DNA of 64,000 nucleotides from Telopea speciosissima (lineage: Eukaryota > Streptophyta > Magnoliopsida > Proteales > Proteaceae). The stretch covers positions 11,419,568 to 11,483,567 of the forward strand of contig NC_057925.1 of NCBI RefSeq assembly GCF_018873765.1, given 5' to 3'. The translations under genes and the position numbers were made by a program. The notes under the pieces were generated by a model. That model saw only the letters and a program-made list of their open reading frames with translations, was not told the DNA's origin and searched no databases. Shown here piece after piece: positions 1 to 10,956 of this stretch; position 1 is the first letter of the stretch; each line of letters opens with the position of its first letter.

Positions 1-2241
1 AAAATAAGTATGAAAACGATGAAATCGACAAAACATACGTACAAGAGAAAATGGTCTTACCTATTTGGAAGATGTTCTAACTAAAAGAGATGGAGGCTTC
101 CCTTTGTGACTCAGGAGGTTGATATGTAGAGATAGTATCACCAGTGGTTGGATTTTCTTGTCTCTTTTTGGACAACACTTCATCCCCAAGCACCAAAATC
201 ACTAAGTATTGATGACTCTAAGCTATGAACTTGAAGCTTGAGATCCAATGACCAAGTAGGGACTCAAGAGCAATGGCAATTGAGCAACGGGGTGAGGATC
301 AAGCAAGGACCAAAGACCAATTGTTCGTACACTCAAAAATTCATGCAAGGATCATAGATTTGATCTGGATCATTGGTGAAGTATGGAGAGAGGTGTCTTT
401 GCATCGACGATGAGTATTTGGTTAAAGTTATGACCAATGGAGTATGGGCAAGTTGTTTGTTGTCAAAGTTGAGGTTTCTTAGAGCCTAAGACAACCAATA
501 TTTGGATCCAAGTTGCAAAAATTGAGCTTGGTCGCGAATGGAAATGAAATCGGAGCTAAACATGCTAAATTTGGGTGTCTATGATTTTCATAGGATCAAC
601 ATTGAAGTTGGGTCAAGTCGACATCGTGGAGGGGTATGGTCGACATCAAGCTGATATCGACGAACAGAGATCAACATCGAGCTGATATCGATGATAATGA
701 AGGTATGGTTGAGTGTTGGTAAGAAATGTCTGAATGTCGAGGGTGTATATGCATTCAAAGAGTTCAGTTCGACATTCACATGGGTGAGGTTGATGTCAAC
801 TCAGGGCTTTTAAGTGTCGACCTTGGGTTCGAATGTCTATTTTGGATGTTTGGGCTAGTTTTGTGCTTGGCCAGATTGGTTCCAAAGAGGACTGGGTCAG
901 GTCTAGCCCTTCAGGGATGATTTGGAGTATCCAGGGGCTCTTGTTTTGGCTCTGAAGAAAGTTTATGGGGTTTTCCCTCTTAGGGGTATTGTGAGTGAAC
1001 GATCTGTGAACGAATTGGGGAAGTTCACACTTGCGCTACATCTATAGATACGTTAACTCTACGCCTTGAAGGATGCTCATCTTGATCACGAGAAGCCTCT
1101 GGATGGAATGACAAAATCAGGTGTCTATAGAATGACCCTCTTTGATTAAGATTATGAAACAATTGAAGGTCAAAGAAATGATTCCTGAATACTTCGAATC
1201 ATCAAGAGTTTGAATGAAATCTTACAAGTTCTTTGCTCAGGGGCACTAGAGCGCGAGGGGTGATGGAAACATTCCTACATAACGGCTCCAATAGATGAAC
1301 ATAGGGATGCCAGGGCGGCCATTTTGTTGGCTATGCTAGCTAGTGTGGATACCGAGACCTGTGGATGCGGGTCTTCATCCACCTTGCAAGCGGGATCCAC
1401 TTGATTCGGGGTCCCTTAGTGACATGGGGTTTGGGATCATGATATATACATAGTAAAAATAAATGGAGTTGCCACCTAGGATTCGGGCGTAGGACCCAAT
1501 GGGGTAGCCCCATCCAGGATGAATGGATAGGGCTATATGATTCCATATGGTTTGGTCAGAGAGTCTAGGTAAGTGGACAAATTATGAGAGTAGGAAGGTA
1601 CCCCATCTCGTCCAGTCAAACCAGTCTTTCTACTAGATGCTTGATTTTATATATTTTTTCATAATGATATTTCTTATACCAACATGTGAGACTAATTTAT
1701 GATGCATCAAATATGTAAAAATGAACTAAATATGATACTTGTCAAAAATGGTAATGCGCATGTTAAAATAATTTAAGTTACTTTAATCTATGGAAATGAG
1801 ATAAAGTACTTTATAGAAAATAAAACAAAACATTGCTTTTTGTAAATAAGGCTTACTATTTACACTAATGCAAGCTACTTTAATTGTCTATATCATGCCA
1901 ACATGATAAAAATGAGAAAGACATAAACCTCATGTGAAATTAACTAAGTAAAAAGAAACACTACAAATATGAAATATGATGATGTCGCACGGATCAAGTG
2001 GAGACGGAAGACTGGCTTGCCTCTCTTTCGTTAAATAGAGTAACAACTATGTAAGATAGCTATGGGTTACTCGGACTTCAGGCAAAGTGACAGCTGTTAT
2101 CACTCAAATCTCGGGCAGAGTAATGGCGTCTCTGGGGATTTCTCAAGACTATCGCTTGTTACTCGGACAGAGTGATGATGCTACATGACCATAATAAGGA
2201 TACCATGGGGAATGTAATGAAAGAGAGTGAAAAAATGAGAG
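1..2241. other. Gene-free, retroelement-like decayed DNA
   Basis: No credible gene: the open frames here are short and resemble no family I recognise. The text looks like old LTR-retrotransposon DNA. Short imperfect repeats of GTCGACATC and GCTGATATCGA lie at about 615-695. A phrase near 1465-1480 (GGAGTTGCCACCTAGGATT) resembles the GGAGTCGCCACCTAG phrase I associate with plant Ty3/gypsy leaders and LTRs. At about 2065-2175 a motif close to CTCGGGCAGAGT recurs three times. Assignment to a named element is inference; LTR ends were not found. Confidence 0.35.
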
Positions 2242-3285
2242 GTGAAATAGGAGGGAGGCTCAAATATCAAAGTAGGACATGGGATATAGATGGGAGGGTC
2301 GCTCTAGAGCATGCACACACACACACACACACATTCAAAAAATGGTCATTTTTTGGGGGGGGGTTTTATTTTGTAAATCCAACTACCAACTACAGGTGAG
2401 GGATCCGGTATTCGACCGTGTCCAATTGTCATCATCATTGTGGATGGCTGGCAATTTTCAGCGTCTACACTAATATATACAAGGATGCTTAAAGAGGTCC
2501 CAATATTGCAGGTTTCCTAGGAGCGAAGCCAGCTCCATTCTTAATAAGTAACTACCATGGACGGTTATATTTTGAAGATTCTTTGTTTTTTTCCTCTTGA
2601 TTAAAATGGAAATTAAACTGTCTTTCGTGGTACCATACATATATATATGTTACCATACACACTCCAGGTGACACCATAGATGGATCGTATAGGCAATTAC
2701 TATGTTTCTGATCATATCATACCCAAAAGAAATTAAAAACAATATCATATCATATCTCCTATTACATTCCTAAAGAGCACCATAGTTATCCCTAAACAAT
2801 GTTCATGCAGCACAGTAATCTTAGATTTTAGCTTAACAGACATTCCGCTTCCTTTTCCCAAACACCACATCATATAAAAGGAAATAAATATATTTTTTTT
2901 TTATCAAAAAGGAAATAAATATGAACTTGGTTTTCGGATTTCAAGTCCAAAATGGTGTTCAAACTGGAGAAAGGAATTTGCCAACCAAGAAAACTAAATC
3001 TCGTGATGATAACATTTTTTAATCTAAATTTTCCTAATTTGTGGCTAAATCTCTTAAGTTTGTTACCAAAAGTAAAAATTATAAAAAAGTAAAGTTTCAA
3101 AAAAGGAAATAAGATGAAATAGAGGCAAAAATTTTAATATATTCGGACAGCTTTGAGAGATATTGAAGGAAAGAAGGCCTATAAATTGAGTCCAAAGAAA
3201 CAACAATTTCTCTATTATCTCTTTCTTTCCCTTGATGAGTGGTGAAGCAATCTTTTTTTAGTGTTTCTCTTATTGTTTCAGTGAG
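2242..3285 (+). repeat. Upstream region of MADS copy 1 (duplicated block)
   Basis: This stretch matches 29965-31780 in long patches, and its last 420 bases match 23288-23612 upstream of MADS copy 2. It starts with a tail of Tat-type gypsy DNA (GGAGGGAGGCTCAAATATC, also at 29970), then a CA microsatellite at 2313-2332, then unique-looking AT-rich DNA. The shared gypsy tail means that at least copies 1 and 3 were duplicated together with repeat DNA already attached. It probably contains the promoter of the MADS gene. Confidence 0.75.
3180..3186 (+). promoter_or_regulatory. TATA box of MADS copy 1
   Basis: TATAAAT within GGCCTATAAATT lies 100 bases before the ATG at 3286. The same motif, GGCCTATAAATC, lies at 23526 before MADS copy 2, so position and sequence are conserved between the paralogs. 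Confidence 0.6.
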
Positions 3286-3427
3286 ATGGCAAGGAAACCA
3301 AGCATGGGTCGGCAGAAGATTGAGATCAAGAGGATCAATTGTGAATTTTCTCGACAGGTCACTTTCTCTAAACGCCGAGCAGGACTCTTCAAGAAGGCTA
3401 GTGAGCTCTGTACTCTCTGTGGTGCTG

Positions 3428-3432
3428 AGATA
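3428..3432 (+). repeat. Target-site duplication AGATA, left copy
   Basis: AGATA directly before the 5' LTR; the same five bases follow the 3' LTR at 12666-12670. Five bases is the usual duplication length for LTR retrotransposons. Confidence 0.95.
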
Positions 3433-5142
3433 TGTTGGACAAGTGTGTGTCCATCAAACCCGGTTCGGTCCGGTTCAACCCGGTTCACCTTTGTATTGAA
3501 CATTTATATATTTTAGTTTAATATTGTCACATGCGATATAAACTTTTTGAGCATTATGTGTCCGTAAGTTATACTTAAAATGGTAGTCACGACTAGGGTT
3601 TGGGCTGGGCACCCTTATCATATGGTCGTCGCATTGGGTATGCCTAGACATGTGATGTTAGGGTACGAATGCGAGTGCTCACATGTTTGATGTGTGCATT
3701 GGCGAAGAATCTACTTTGTCGATTCCCTCATGTATTACTACCAGATGTAGGAAGGGATAGACATGTGTCATCGACACCCTGTACCTGAGGGAACCCTGTC
3801 ACTGCAAAGTGTGATCACATTCTTTGGTTCATCAATGACTGAGACTCAAGTGAGTCAAAGCCGGTGTTCTGGGAATGCGTGAACACTTTGTGAGTGAAAG
3901 AGTTATCCAACACGGTCACCACTGCCCGATTGGGGAACACCAAGATAGAGACTGTCTGTGCATGGTCGGATCAGAATCTGGATCCAGTACCGTTTTGGAA
4001 ATGGTTTTGCAAAATTTATTTTACATAAAATGATACATTATTTATAGTTATTTCAAATAAAGTGTTTTATCGAGTTTTGCGGGACCCGATCGGATGCACA
4101 GATGCTCTTATATGGACATGTACTATGGATTGGGGTTTGGTAGTACATGTGTACATGCCCTAGATTCCATAATGATGGTGTTGATTAGTGGGGGGGTTGT
4201 ATATGATAAATTGTTATCATATAGGGAGTTATTTGGAATTTGCTAATTTAATTGGCTCTTTATTTAATTAATGGATTTGGTGCTAATTGTAATTATCCAT
4301 TAATAATTAAATAAAGAATCTAATTAATACTTTCCCTATTAGATTCTGCTTCTTCACCTGTGTAGCACTTTGAGTTTAAACAGAACTGCCAGATTGAGAG
4401 AGAGAGTCAGACTCTCACTAGGGCTCTATTAAATCTATCTAGGATTTAATTAAACCCTATTATTATAAATAGGGGACCAAAAATACGCAGAAGAGAAGCT
4501 CTCCACGTTTTTGGAGCAGACACTCTCTCTCCTACGTTTTTGGTTTCTCTCTCTCCCTCTTGTGATCTCTCTTCTTCTTCTTGCTTCTCTCACCTGTGTT
4601 TGAGAGTTAGGGTTTGTGAAACCCTAGATCTGTGCTGAGGAGTTTGAGGGCATGTGGGATTGGCGTGTAGAACCTTGGTAGCACCATTGGAGGTTCAGAT
4701 CTGTTTGCTTGGAGCGCTCATTGGAGGAAGAACCACTGTCTATTGGAGGAGCAACACTTGAGGCTCACCAGGTTAGCAGTTCTTTATTAATTCCTTCTGT
4801 TCATTGATTATTAATATTTATGGGATGCGAAAGAAACTCGAATCGATTATTTTCCACTGCGCATTCGAGTATGGGATGGATCCCTCTTGCCATGTGATGG
4901 ACTAGAGACGAGTTTCTCCGTCCCTATTATAATAATTAATTTTATGGAATGCAATAGGGAAGGAGAAACCCTAATAGGGATGCACCAGGGTTCCCATGGG
5001 CGACCATGGAAAACCCTAAAATAAAAATGGGGCACCCATGGGACACCATGGGCTAACCCAGGGCGTGCAAAACCCTAAAGATAAATACCTTGGTCTCCCT
5101 AGGGAACCATGGTTTGATCCTTTGACCGTTGTTTGGCCAACA
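3433..5142 (+). repeat. 5' LTR of the 9.2 kb copia element
   Basis: 1710 bases, TG...CA ends, matching 10957-12665. It holds a TATA box at 4464-4471, about 680 bases before its 3' end. The same LTR family occurs as a diverged solo copy at 24560-27742. Confidence 0.95.
4464..4471 (+). promoter_or_regulatory. LTR promoter TATA box (5' LTR)
   Basis: TATAAATA in an AT-rich stretch followed by GGGGACC and a C/T-rich segment. Transcription would start near 4495, which puts the U3/R boundary there. The equivalent box in the 3' LTR is 11987-11994. Confidence 0.6.
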
Positions 5143-5145
5143 GTG

Positions 5146-5160
5146 TGGTATCAGAGCCAC
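5146..5160 (+). other. Primer-binding site (initiator Met-tRNA type)
   Basis: TGGTATCAGAGCCAC starts three bases after the 5' LTR. TGGTATCAGAGC is the usual copia primer-binding sequence complementary to the 3' end of initiator methionine tRNA. Confidence 0.93.
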
Positions 5161-6647
5161 CTTTTCCACCCATGAATATTAGATAATTAATGGTTAATAT
5201 GATTATCATGAGTGGGATGCAAGTTGGAACATGGGTGGTTAGGATATGGTTGTTGTAATAACCTTCCCATGTGCACATGGGTAGTTACAAGGTTGTTAGT
5301 GTAACAACCTACCCATGTGATGATGGATTTGGTTTGTTTTGTTTATTCCAATTATTGAAGCATGTATCCAATTAGGTTGTGATTACTAATTTTTATTTTA
5401 AAATTTTTTAATCATGTTCTATATGGGGGGGGGGGGGGGGAGCGCACGCTGCCAAGCCTCTGTGCACGCCCTTCCCCATGAACCTACCCTTGTGCGCATC
5501 CCCTTGTGGGCTGCTGCCTGCGGGCAGCAAGCTTGCGGGCGGGCCTGCAGGCTGCTGTCCGTGGGCTTTAGCCTATGGGCAGCAGGCCTGCGGCCTACAG
5601 CCCAAGGCTGCTGTCCGTGGGCCCTGTGCCTATGGGCTGCGCAGGGAGTGCCTGCAGCCTGCGCAAGTGGGCTGCATGCACCCCCCTTGTTTTCCCTCCA
5701 GTTTACCAAAAAAAAAAAACAGATTTTTCAAAACAGAATTTTATTATTTTGTTTTGTTTTTGGAGGATGATGATGGGTGAAGAGATTCCCTCTTTACCCA
5801 CTTGCAATTAAAATGCGATTTTAATTTTATGGGCTTGGATACATGATATCACATGCGATGTGGTGGTTCAATAATTGAAGGAATCCATGTTTTAATTTTT
5901 GGTTCACTTGCTTTAATGCCCATGCATGAAATTATATTATGATGTGATTATGGGAATGGCATTCTAATAAATGGATGGATTGTTTATGTATGTGATACAT
6001 GGGGTTATGGGTGGATGTGATGCTTCTCTCTCTTTCTCTCTCTCCCCCTTTCTTTTTTATAAACAAATGTACTCCACCCCATGGGCAACCCAAATGGTGG
6101 GTTGGTTTCTCCATGCGGGGTTTCTTTATTATTATGGAAAGGAAAGTGTATAGAATTTTTCTAGGTTTCCATTGTAATTTTAGAGGAGTTAGGACTCCCA
6201 GGGCATGTAGATGGTGATCCACATGTGGTGCTCAAAGCTTATGGAGATGCAAGTCACCTACTTTGAAGACGTGATCGGGCGGAGGAGATGATCGAGGCGT
6301 GGCATCCATGGCATGATAAATGCACCCAAAGTTATTAGTTTTATTTTTATTGGGAGGGTTCTTTAATTGCTTCTGATAAAAATGCCACCATCCCATAATC
6401 ACTTTTAATTAATGTTGATTAATTATGTTGTTTAAATCTATCCATGTATGTGAGAGTTAATTAATCCCTCTTTATTCACAATACATGTATGATATGGACT
6501 AGTCTTAATCGGTAGACATGTCCATGGCCTCCTATTGAAGATAAATATAGAAAATGTGTGACATGACCCCGCATAAGCCGACAGGACATTGCCAGGACCT
6601 CTGTCACGCATTTATCTATATTTACCTCCATCTAGATACGTTAGGGT

Positions 6648-7010
6648 ATGGATAGTGAGAGGGCACTGCGACAGTGGGCCATCTTTCATGATTCAATGAT
6701 TCTAACTAATGCGATAGGTAAGTACATGACTTGGGTGTATGTCAACCGACAGGATCTGGACATGACACCCAGGTGGCCGAAAATATTGGAAGCCCATGAG
6801 GCGGACAGCTTAGTCCACACTACCATGGTGTGTATAATGACTCCCGATAGGGTAAGTTATGCATGCAAGGGTTGTAGGTATCCAATTCATCTTTTGGGTT
6901 ATGAGGGAAACCCAAATCATGAAAGACCATTGATGTGTGTGTGCTCAATTTATTATTTTCAATGGTCATTAATTAGCTTGTGGTTATTTACTTGTGCATG
7001 TGTAGATTAA
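6648..7010 (+). CDS. 120-codon leader ORF of unknown function
   Basis: Open frame beginning MDSERALRQWAIFHD, ending six bases before the gag ATG. Its middle is rich in charged residues, Trp and Cys (for example YACKGCRYPIHLLGYEG); the C-terminus is hydrophobic. I recognise no family. It may be a chance ORF or an upstream ORF affecting gag translation. No sign of conservation can be judged from one copy, because the second LTR copy in the window is a solo LTR without leader. Confidence 0.3.
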   Translation: MDSERALRQWAIFHDSMILTNAIGKYMTWVYVNRQDLDMTPRWPKILEAHEADSLVHTTMVCIMTPDRVSYACKGCRYPIHLLGYEGNPNHERPLMCVCSIYYFQWSLISLWLFTCACVD

Positions 7011-7016
7011 TATACG

Positions 7017-8363
7017 ATGGCTGCCGTTAATTCCAACCTGTTAACACTCATTAGCGAATACAAACTTAATGGTACAAACTATGTCGATTGGTACTGGAGC
7101 ATTAAGTTGCTCCTGACTACTGAAGGACTGTACACAGTTCTAGATGAACAAGTTCCTCCTCAACCCGACCCGAACGTTTTTGAGGCAAATGAAGAGATGC
7201 AAGGGTTCCTCATGAGGGATTCCAAGGCATCACTCCATATCCTAGGATCGTTGGAAAAATCAGTTGTAGACTCAGTCAAGGATATACGCACTGCTGGGGG
7301 TAAAATGGATAAGCTTGCTGAATTGTTCAACAGGCAGTTGACACACGCACATTCTGATGCTGTGAGTCAAATCCATAACTCCAAGATGTCTCAGGGGACT
7401 CCAGTGATGGATCATGTAATGAAAATGATCAATCTGTTTGAAAAATTGGAATCCATGGGAATTGATTTCAGCCTGCGATACAAGACTGATGCGATCTTAG
7501 CGTCACTCACTTCTGCCTACGCACTTTTTAGGATGTTCTACAAGATGTCCGAGAAGGAGATGGAGCTCACCGAGCTTGCTAATGCACTGGTAGAGGCTGA
7601 AGCGTCCTTGAAAAAGGACAAGGCTGAGGTCAATGCAACTGAGGTAAAGCCTTCTTCAAATGGGAAGAAGAAGAAAAAGGGAAGTAAGGGCAAGACCCTG
7701 AAAGCCAAGTGTGGGAAGTCTGGCAATAAAGGCAAAGGCAAGTGCTTTTATTGTAAGAAGGAGGGTCACTGGAAAAGAAACTATCGTGCTTACCTGACAA
7801 CTTTGAAAGACAAGAAGCCGGATGAAACAGAGGCTGCTAAAGAAGGTACATGTAATGTTCACGTTCTTTATGAGTCTAATTTGTCTTTTGAACCGACCAA
7901 TTCTTGGTTGGTGGATAGTGGATCCACTGTTCACATTTGCAATGATTTGCAAGGGTTCAAGGAGACAAGGAACCTGGAAAGAAATGAAGTGCGTCTTCGG
8001 ATGGGCACTGGAGCTGAGACCATGGTGTTGGCTGTGGGAACTTTTATTTTAAATTTTAGTTCTGCTAGTTTAGTTTTAAAGGATTGCTATTATGTACCCT
8101 CTTTCAAGAGGAAGATAATTTCAGTTTCAAAACTTGTTTTGGACGGATATAGTTTTTCCTTTAATTCTAAATTGATTATTTGTTTTAATAATTCCTTTGT
8201 GGCATCCGGATATATGCAAAGTAGTTTGTATTTTCTAGATTGCCCTATTAGAACGAATGTTGTTTCAAATGTTGATTTGAAACGGAAAGCCCCAATGAAC
8301 TCAACATATCTCAGGCATCTAAGATTGGGTCACATTAATATGGACCGAATCAGAGATTGGTGA
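7017..8363 (+). pseudogene. Copia gag-protease, first part of the polyprotein
   Basis: 448 codons starting MAAVNSNLLTLISEYKLNG, the usual copia Gag start. Gag forms the particle shell and binds RNA. A zinc knuckle near residue 243 reads CFYCKKEGHWKRNY: the last Cys of CX2CX4HX4C is replaced by Tyr (TAT), so this copy's knuckle is damaged. A protease active site follows near residue 300 (SWLVDSGSTVHIC), then the GAG-pre-integrase motif ending LRLGHINMDRI. The frame stops at TGA 8361-8363, where the polyprotein should continue into integrase. Confidence 0.9.
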
Positions 8364-9419
8364 GGGATGGGTCCTTAGAGAGTCCGAGGGTGGAACCATT
8401 CCCCACTTGTGAGTCATGCCTTCAGGGCAAAATGACCAAGAAATCCTTTAGCAATAAAGGTGCTAGAGCCACGATCGTTGAGTTGATACACACTACGTGT
8501 GTGGACCCATAAACATACAAGCAAGATATGGGTATGAGTACTTTATCACGTTCACCGATGATTACTCTAGATATGGTTACGTATACTTGATGCGTAGGAA
8601 ATCGGAAGCCTTTAATAAATTCAAAGAATTCCAAGCCGAGGTCGAAAGATAGCTCGATAAACGCGTCAAGTCCTTACGATCGATCGGGGGGAGTATCTAT
8701 CGGATGAGTTTAAAGAACATCTCATATCCCAAGGGATAGTTAGTCAACTAACTAATCCAGGCACACCATAACAAAATGGTGTATCCGAACGACGCAATCG
8801 GACCCTATTGGATATGGTCAAGACGATGCTCACTTATAGTAAGTGCCTCTTTCTTTTCGGGGTACGCTTTAGAGACGGCGATATATATCTTGAATAGGGT
8901 TCCATCTAAGTCCAGAGCCAAGACACCCTTTGAGTTGTGGAAAGGGCGAAAGCCCAGATTCAACACCTTAGGGTATGGGGTTGCATAGCACATGTGCAAA
9001 AGCAACAGATGCACAAGTTAGAATCCAGGACTTCGAGATGCTATTTCTTAGGCTACCCCAAAGGCACAATAGGCTATTTTTTCTATGACCCAATTGACCA
9101 AAAGGTCATTGTAAGTAAACATGTCACATATTTGGAGGAAGAAATGATGACCCGGAGGTCCGAACCAGTAGTCATAAAAGAGCTATCGATGGCTCGTAAA
9201 CGTCACTTCCGAGTGAGACCAACCGACATACCAGCTGAAATACCAACACCGAGGAACCTCGACGCAGGTGGGAGGACCGTTAGACCACCCACGTGCTAAC
9301 TCTTCTAACCGAAGAGGAAACAAGGGAAGAGTTCCACATGGTATCGATTGAATCGATGATGATCCGATGACATACTCGAGGCTCTAAAGGATGTTGATGC
9401 CACTAGGTGGCTGGAAGCA
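8364..9419 (+). pseudogene. Copia integrase region, broken frames
   Basis: Integrase pieces in changing frames: TFTDDYSRYGYVYLMRRKSE near 8550-8600 (catalytic-core Asp region), and NGVSERRNRTLLDMV at about 8775-8820 carrying the catalytic Glu. TAA at 8769-8771 replaces a Gln codon just before it. A C-terminal piece, RCYFLGYPKGTIGYFFYDP, lies at about 9038-9095. The enzyme would insert element cDNA, but several frameshifts and stops make it non-functional. Confidence 0.85.
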
Positions 9420-10940
9420 ATGCGCTCCGAAATTGATTCGATGCATTCCAATAAGGTCCGGACTCTAGTCGATCCACCACTTGGCATCAAGCCGATTGGA
9501 TGTAAATGGATCTTCAAGAGGAAGAAGGGCGCAGATGGAAAGGTCGAGAGATTCAAAGCGAGATTGGTGGCAAAGGGTTATACCCAGAAAGAGGGTATAG
9601 ACTATGAGGAAACCTTTTCACCAGTAGCGATGATGAAATCCATCAGGATTTTATTGGCTATCGCAGCACACTTTGATTATGAGATCTGGCAGATGGATGT
9701 GTAGACTGCATTTCTAAATGGGTTCCTTCAAGAGAAAATATACATGGAACAGCCAGAGGGGTTCTCTTCCTTGGAGGAAGAAAGAAAGGTGTGCAAATTG
9801 CAGAGGTCCATTTATGGGCTGAAGCAGGCTTCCAGGAGCTGGAACATCAGGTTTGATCAATCAATCAAATCATTTGGTTTTGATCAAAACATGGATGAAC
9901 CATGCGTTTACAAGAAGATCAATGGGAGGGCAGTATGTTTTATTGTTTTATACATAGATGACATATTGCTGATTGGTAACGATGTAGGATTCCTTTCATC
10001 AGTAAAATAGTGGTTATCCACAACGTTTTCGATGAAAGACCTTGGTGAAGCTAGCTATATCCTTGGGATCAAACTCGTAAGAGATCGCCAGAAAAAGATG
10101 CTAGGCTTGTCACAGGCTACCTATATAGACAAAGTCCTGGCCAGATTTAGTATGGAGAACTCCAAGAGGGGAAGTGTTCCCTTCAGACATGGAGTCAGTC
10201 TTTCCAAATCTCAATGTCCTCAGTGTCAGACAGACATTAAAAAGATGAAGAGGATTCCCTATGCCTCAGCAGTAGGGAGTCTTATGTACGCCATGTTGTG
10301 TACGAGGCCGGATATTTGCTATGCAGTAGGCATGGTAAGTCGTTATCAATCTAACCCTGGACGCGAGCATTGGAGTGCTGTTAAGAATATCCTCAAGTAC
10401 TTGAGAAGGACTAAGGAATATTTCTTGGTTTTTGGATCTGATCAGTTGTCAGTATTGGGATACACAGATTTAGATTTCCAAACTGACAAGGATGACAGAA
10501 AATCCACGTCCGGGATGGTATATCTAATGGGTGGAGGTGTCATTGTGTGACGGAGTGCGAAACAAAAGTCTACAGCCGATTCTACTACCGAAGCAGAATA
10601 CCTTGCAGCTTGTGATGCAACAAAAGAAGGTGTTTGGCTGAGAAAATTCCTATTAGATTTGGAGGTAGTCGCTGATCTTGTCAAGGGCTCTATTCCCCTG
10701 TTATGTGACAACAGAGGGGCCATTGCACAAGCTAAGGAGCCTAGGGCTCATCAGAGGATCAAGCACGTGCAGCGGAAGTATCACCTCATCAGAGAGATTA
10801 TCCAGCAGGGTGACGTGAGTATCTCCAAAGTGGACACAACTGAAAATGTGTCTGATGCCATGATAAAGGGTTTGTCACTAGGAGTGTTTGAGAAACACAT
10901 GGAGGGCATGGGTTTAAAATGTATGGGGAATTGGCTTTGA
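9420..10940 (+). pseudogene. Copia reverse transcriptase-RNase H with three in-frame stops
   Basis: One continuous frame broken only by point nonsense codons: TAG 9702-9704 (after QMDV), TAG 10008-10010 (before WLSTTFSMKDLGEA) and TGA 10548-10550. Motifs: GCKWIFKRKK, ARLVAKGYTQ, the active site YIDD at 9951-9962, TRPDICYAV, and RNase H phrases including STSGMVYLM and TTEAEYLAACDATKEGVWLR. All are standard copia. The domain would copy element RNA into DNA. C-to-T decay of a methylated element could explain the stops. Confidence 0.93.
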
Positions 10941-10945
10941 TGTAC

Positions 10946-10955
10946 AAGTGGGAGA
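10946..10955 (+). other. Polypurine tract of the 9.2 kb copia
   Basis: AAGTGGGAGA ends one base before the 3' LTR start TGTTGGAC. The same AAGTGGGAGATTGTTGG phrase marks the 3' LTR of the other copia piece at 32836. Confidence 0.9.
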
Positions 10956-10956
10956 T

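Larger units (their letters stand above)
5143..7016 (+). other. Long leader of the copia element
   Basis: 1.87 kb between LTR and gag. It includes a run of 16 G at 5425-5440, then a GC-rich segment (5441-5690) made of short degenerate repeats related to GGGCTGCTGTCCGTGGG, unlike the AT-rich surroundings, then AT-rich DNA. Long leaders are known in BARE/Angela-type elements, where they carry packaging and dimerisation signals. Whether the GC-rich block does that here is unknown. Confidence 0.7.

Noticed and set aside
5414-5811. Overlapping open frames of 78-118 codons rich in Cys, Ala and Gly
   Set aside because: They come from the GC-rich repeat island of the copia leader; all frames on both strands stay open because of base composition, and none resembles a protein.
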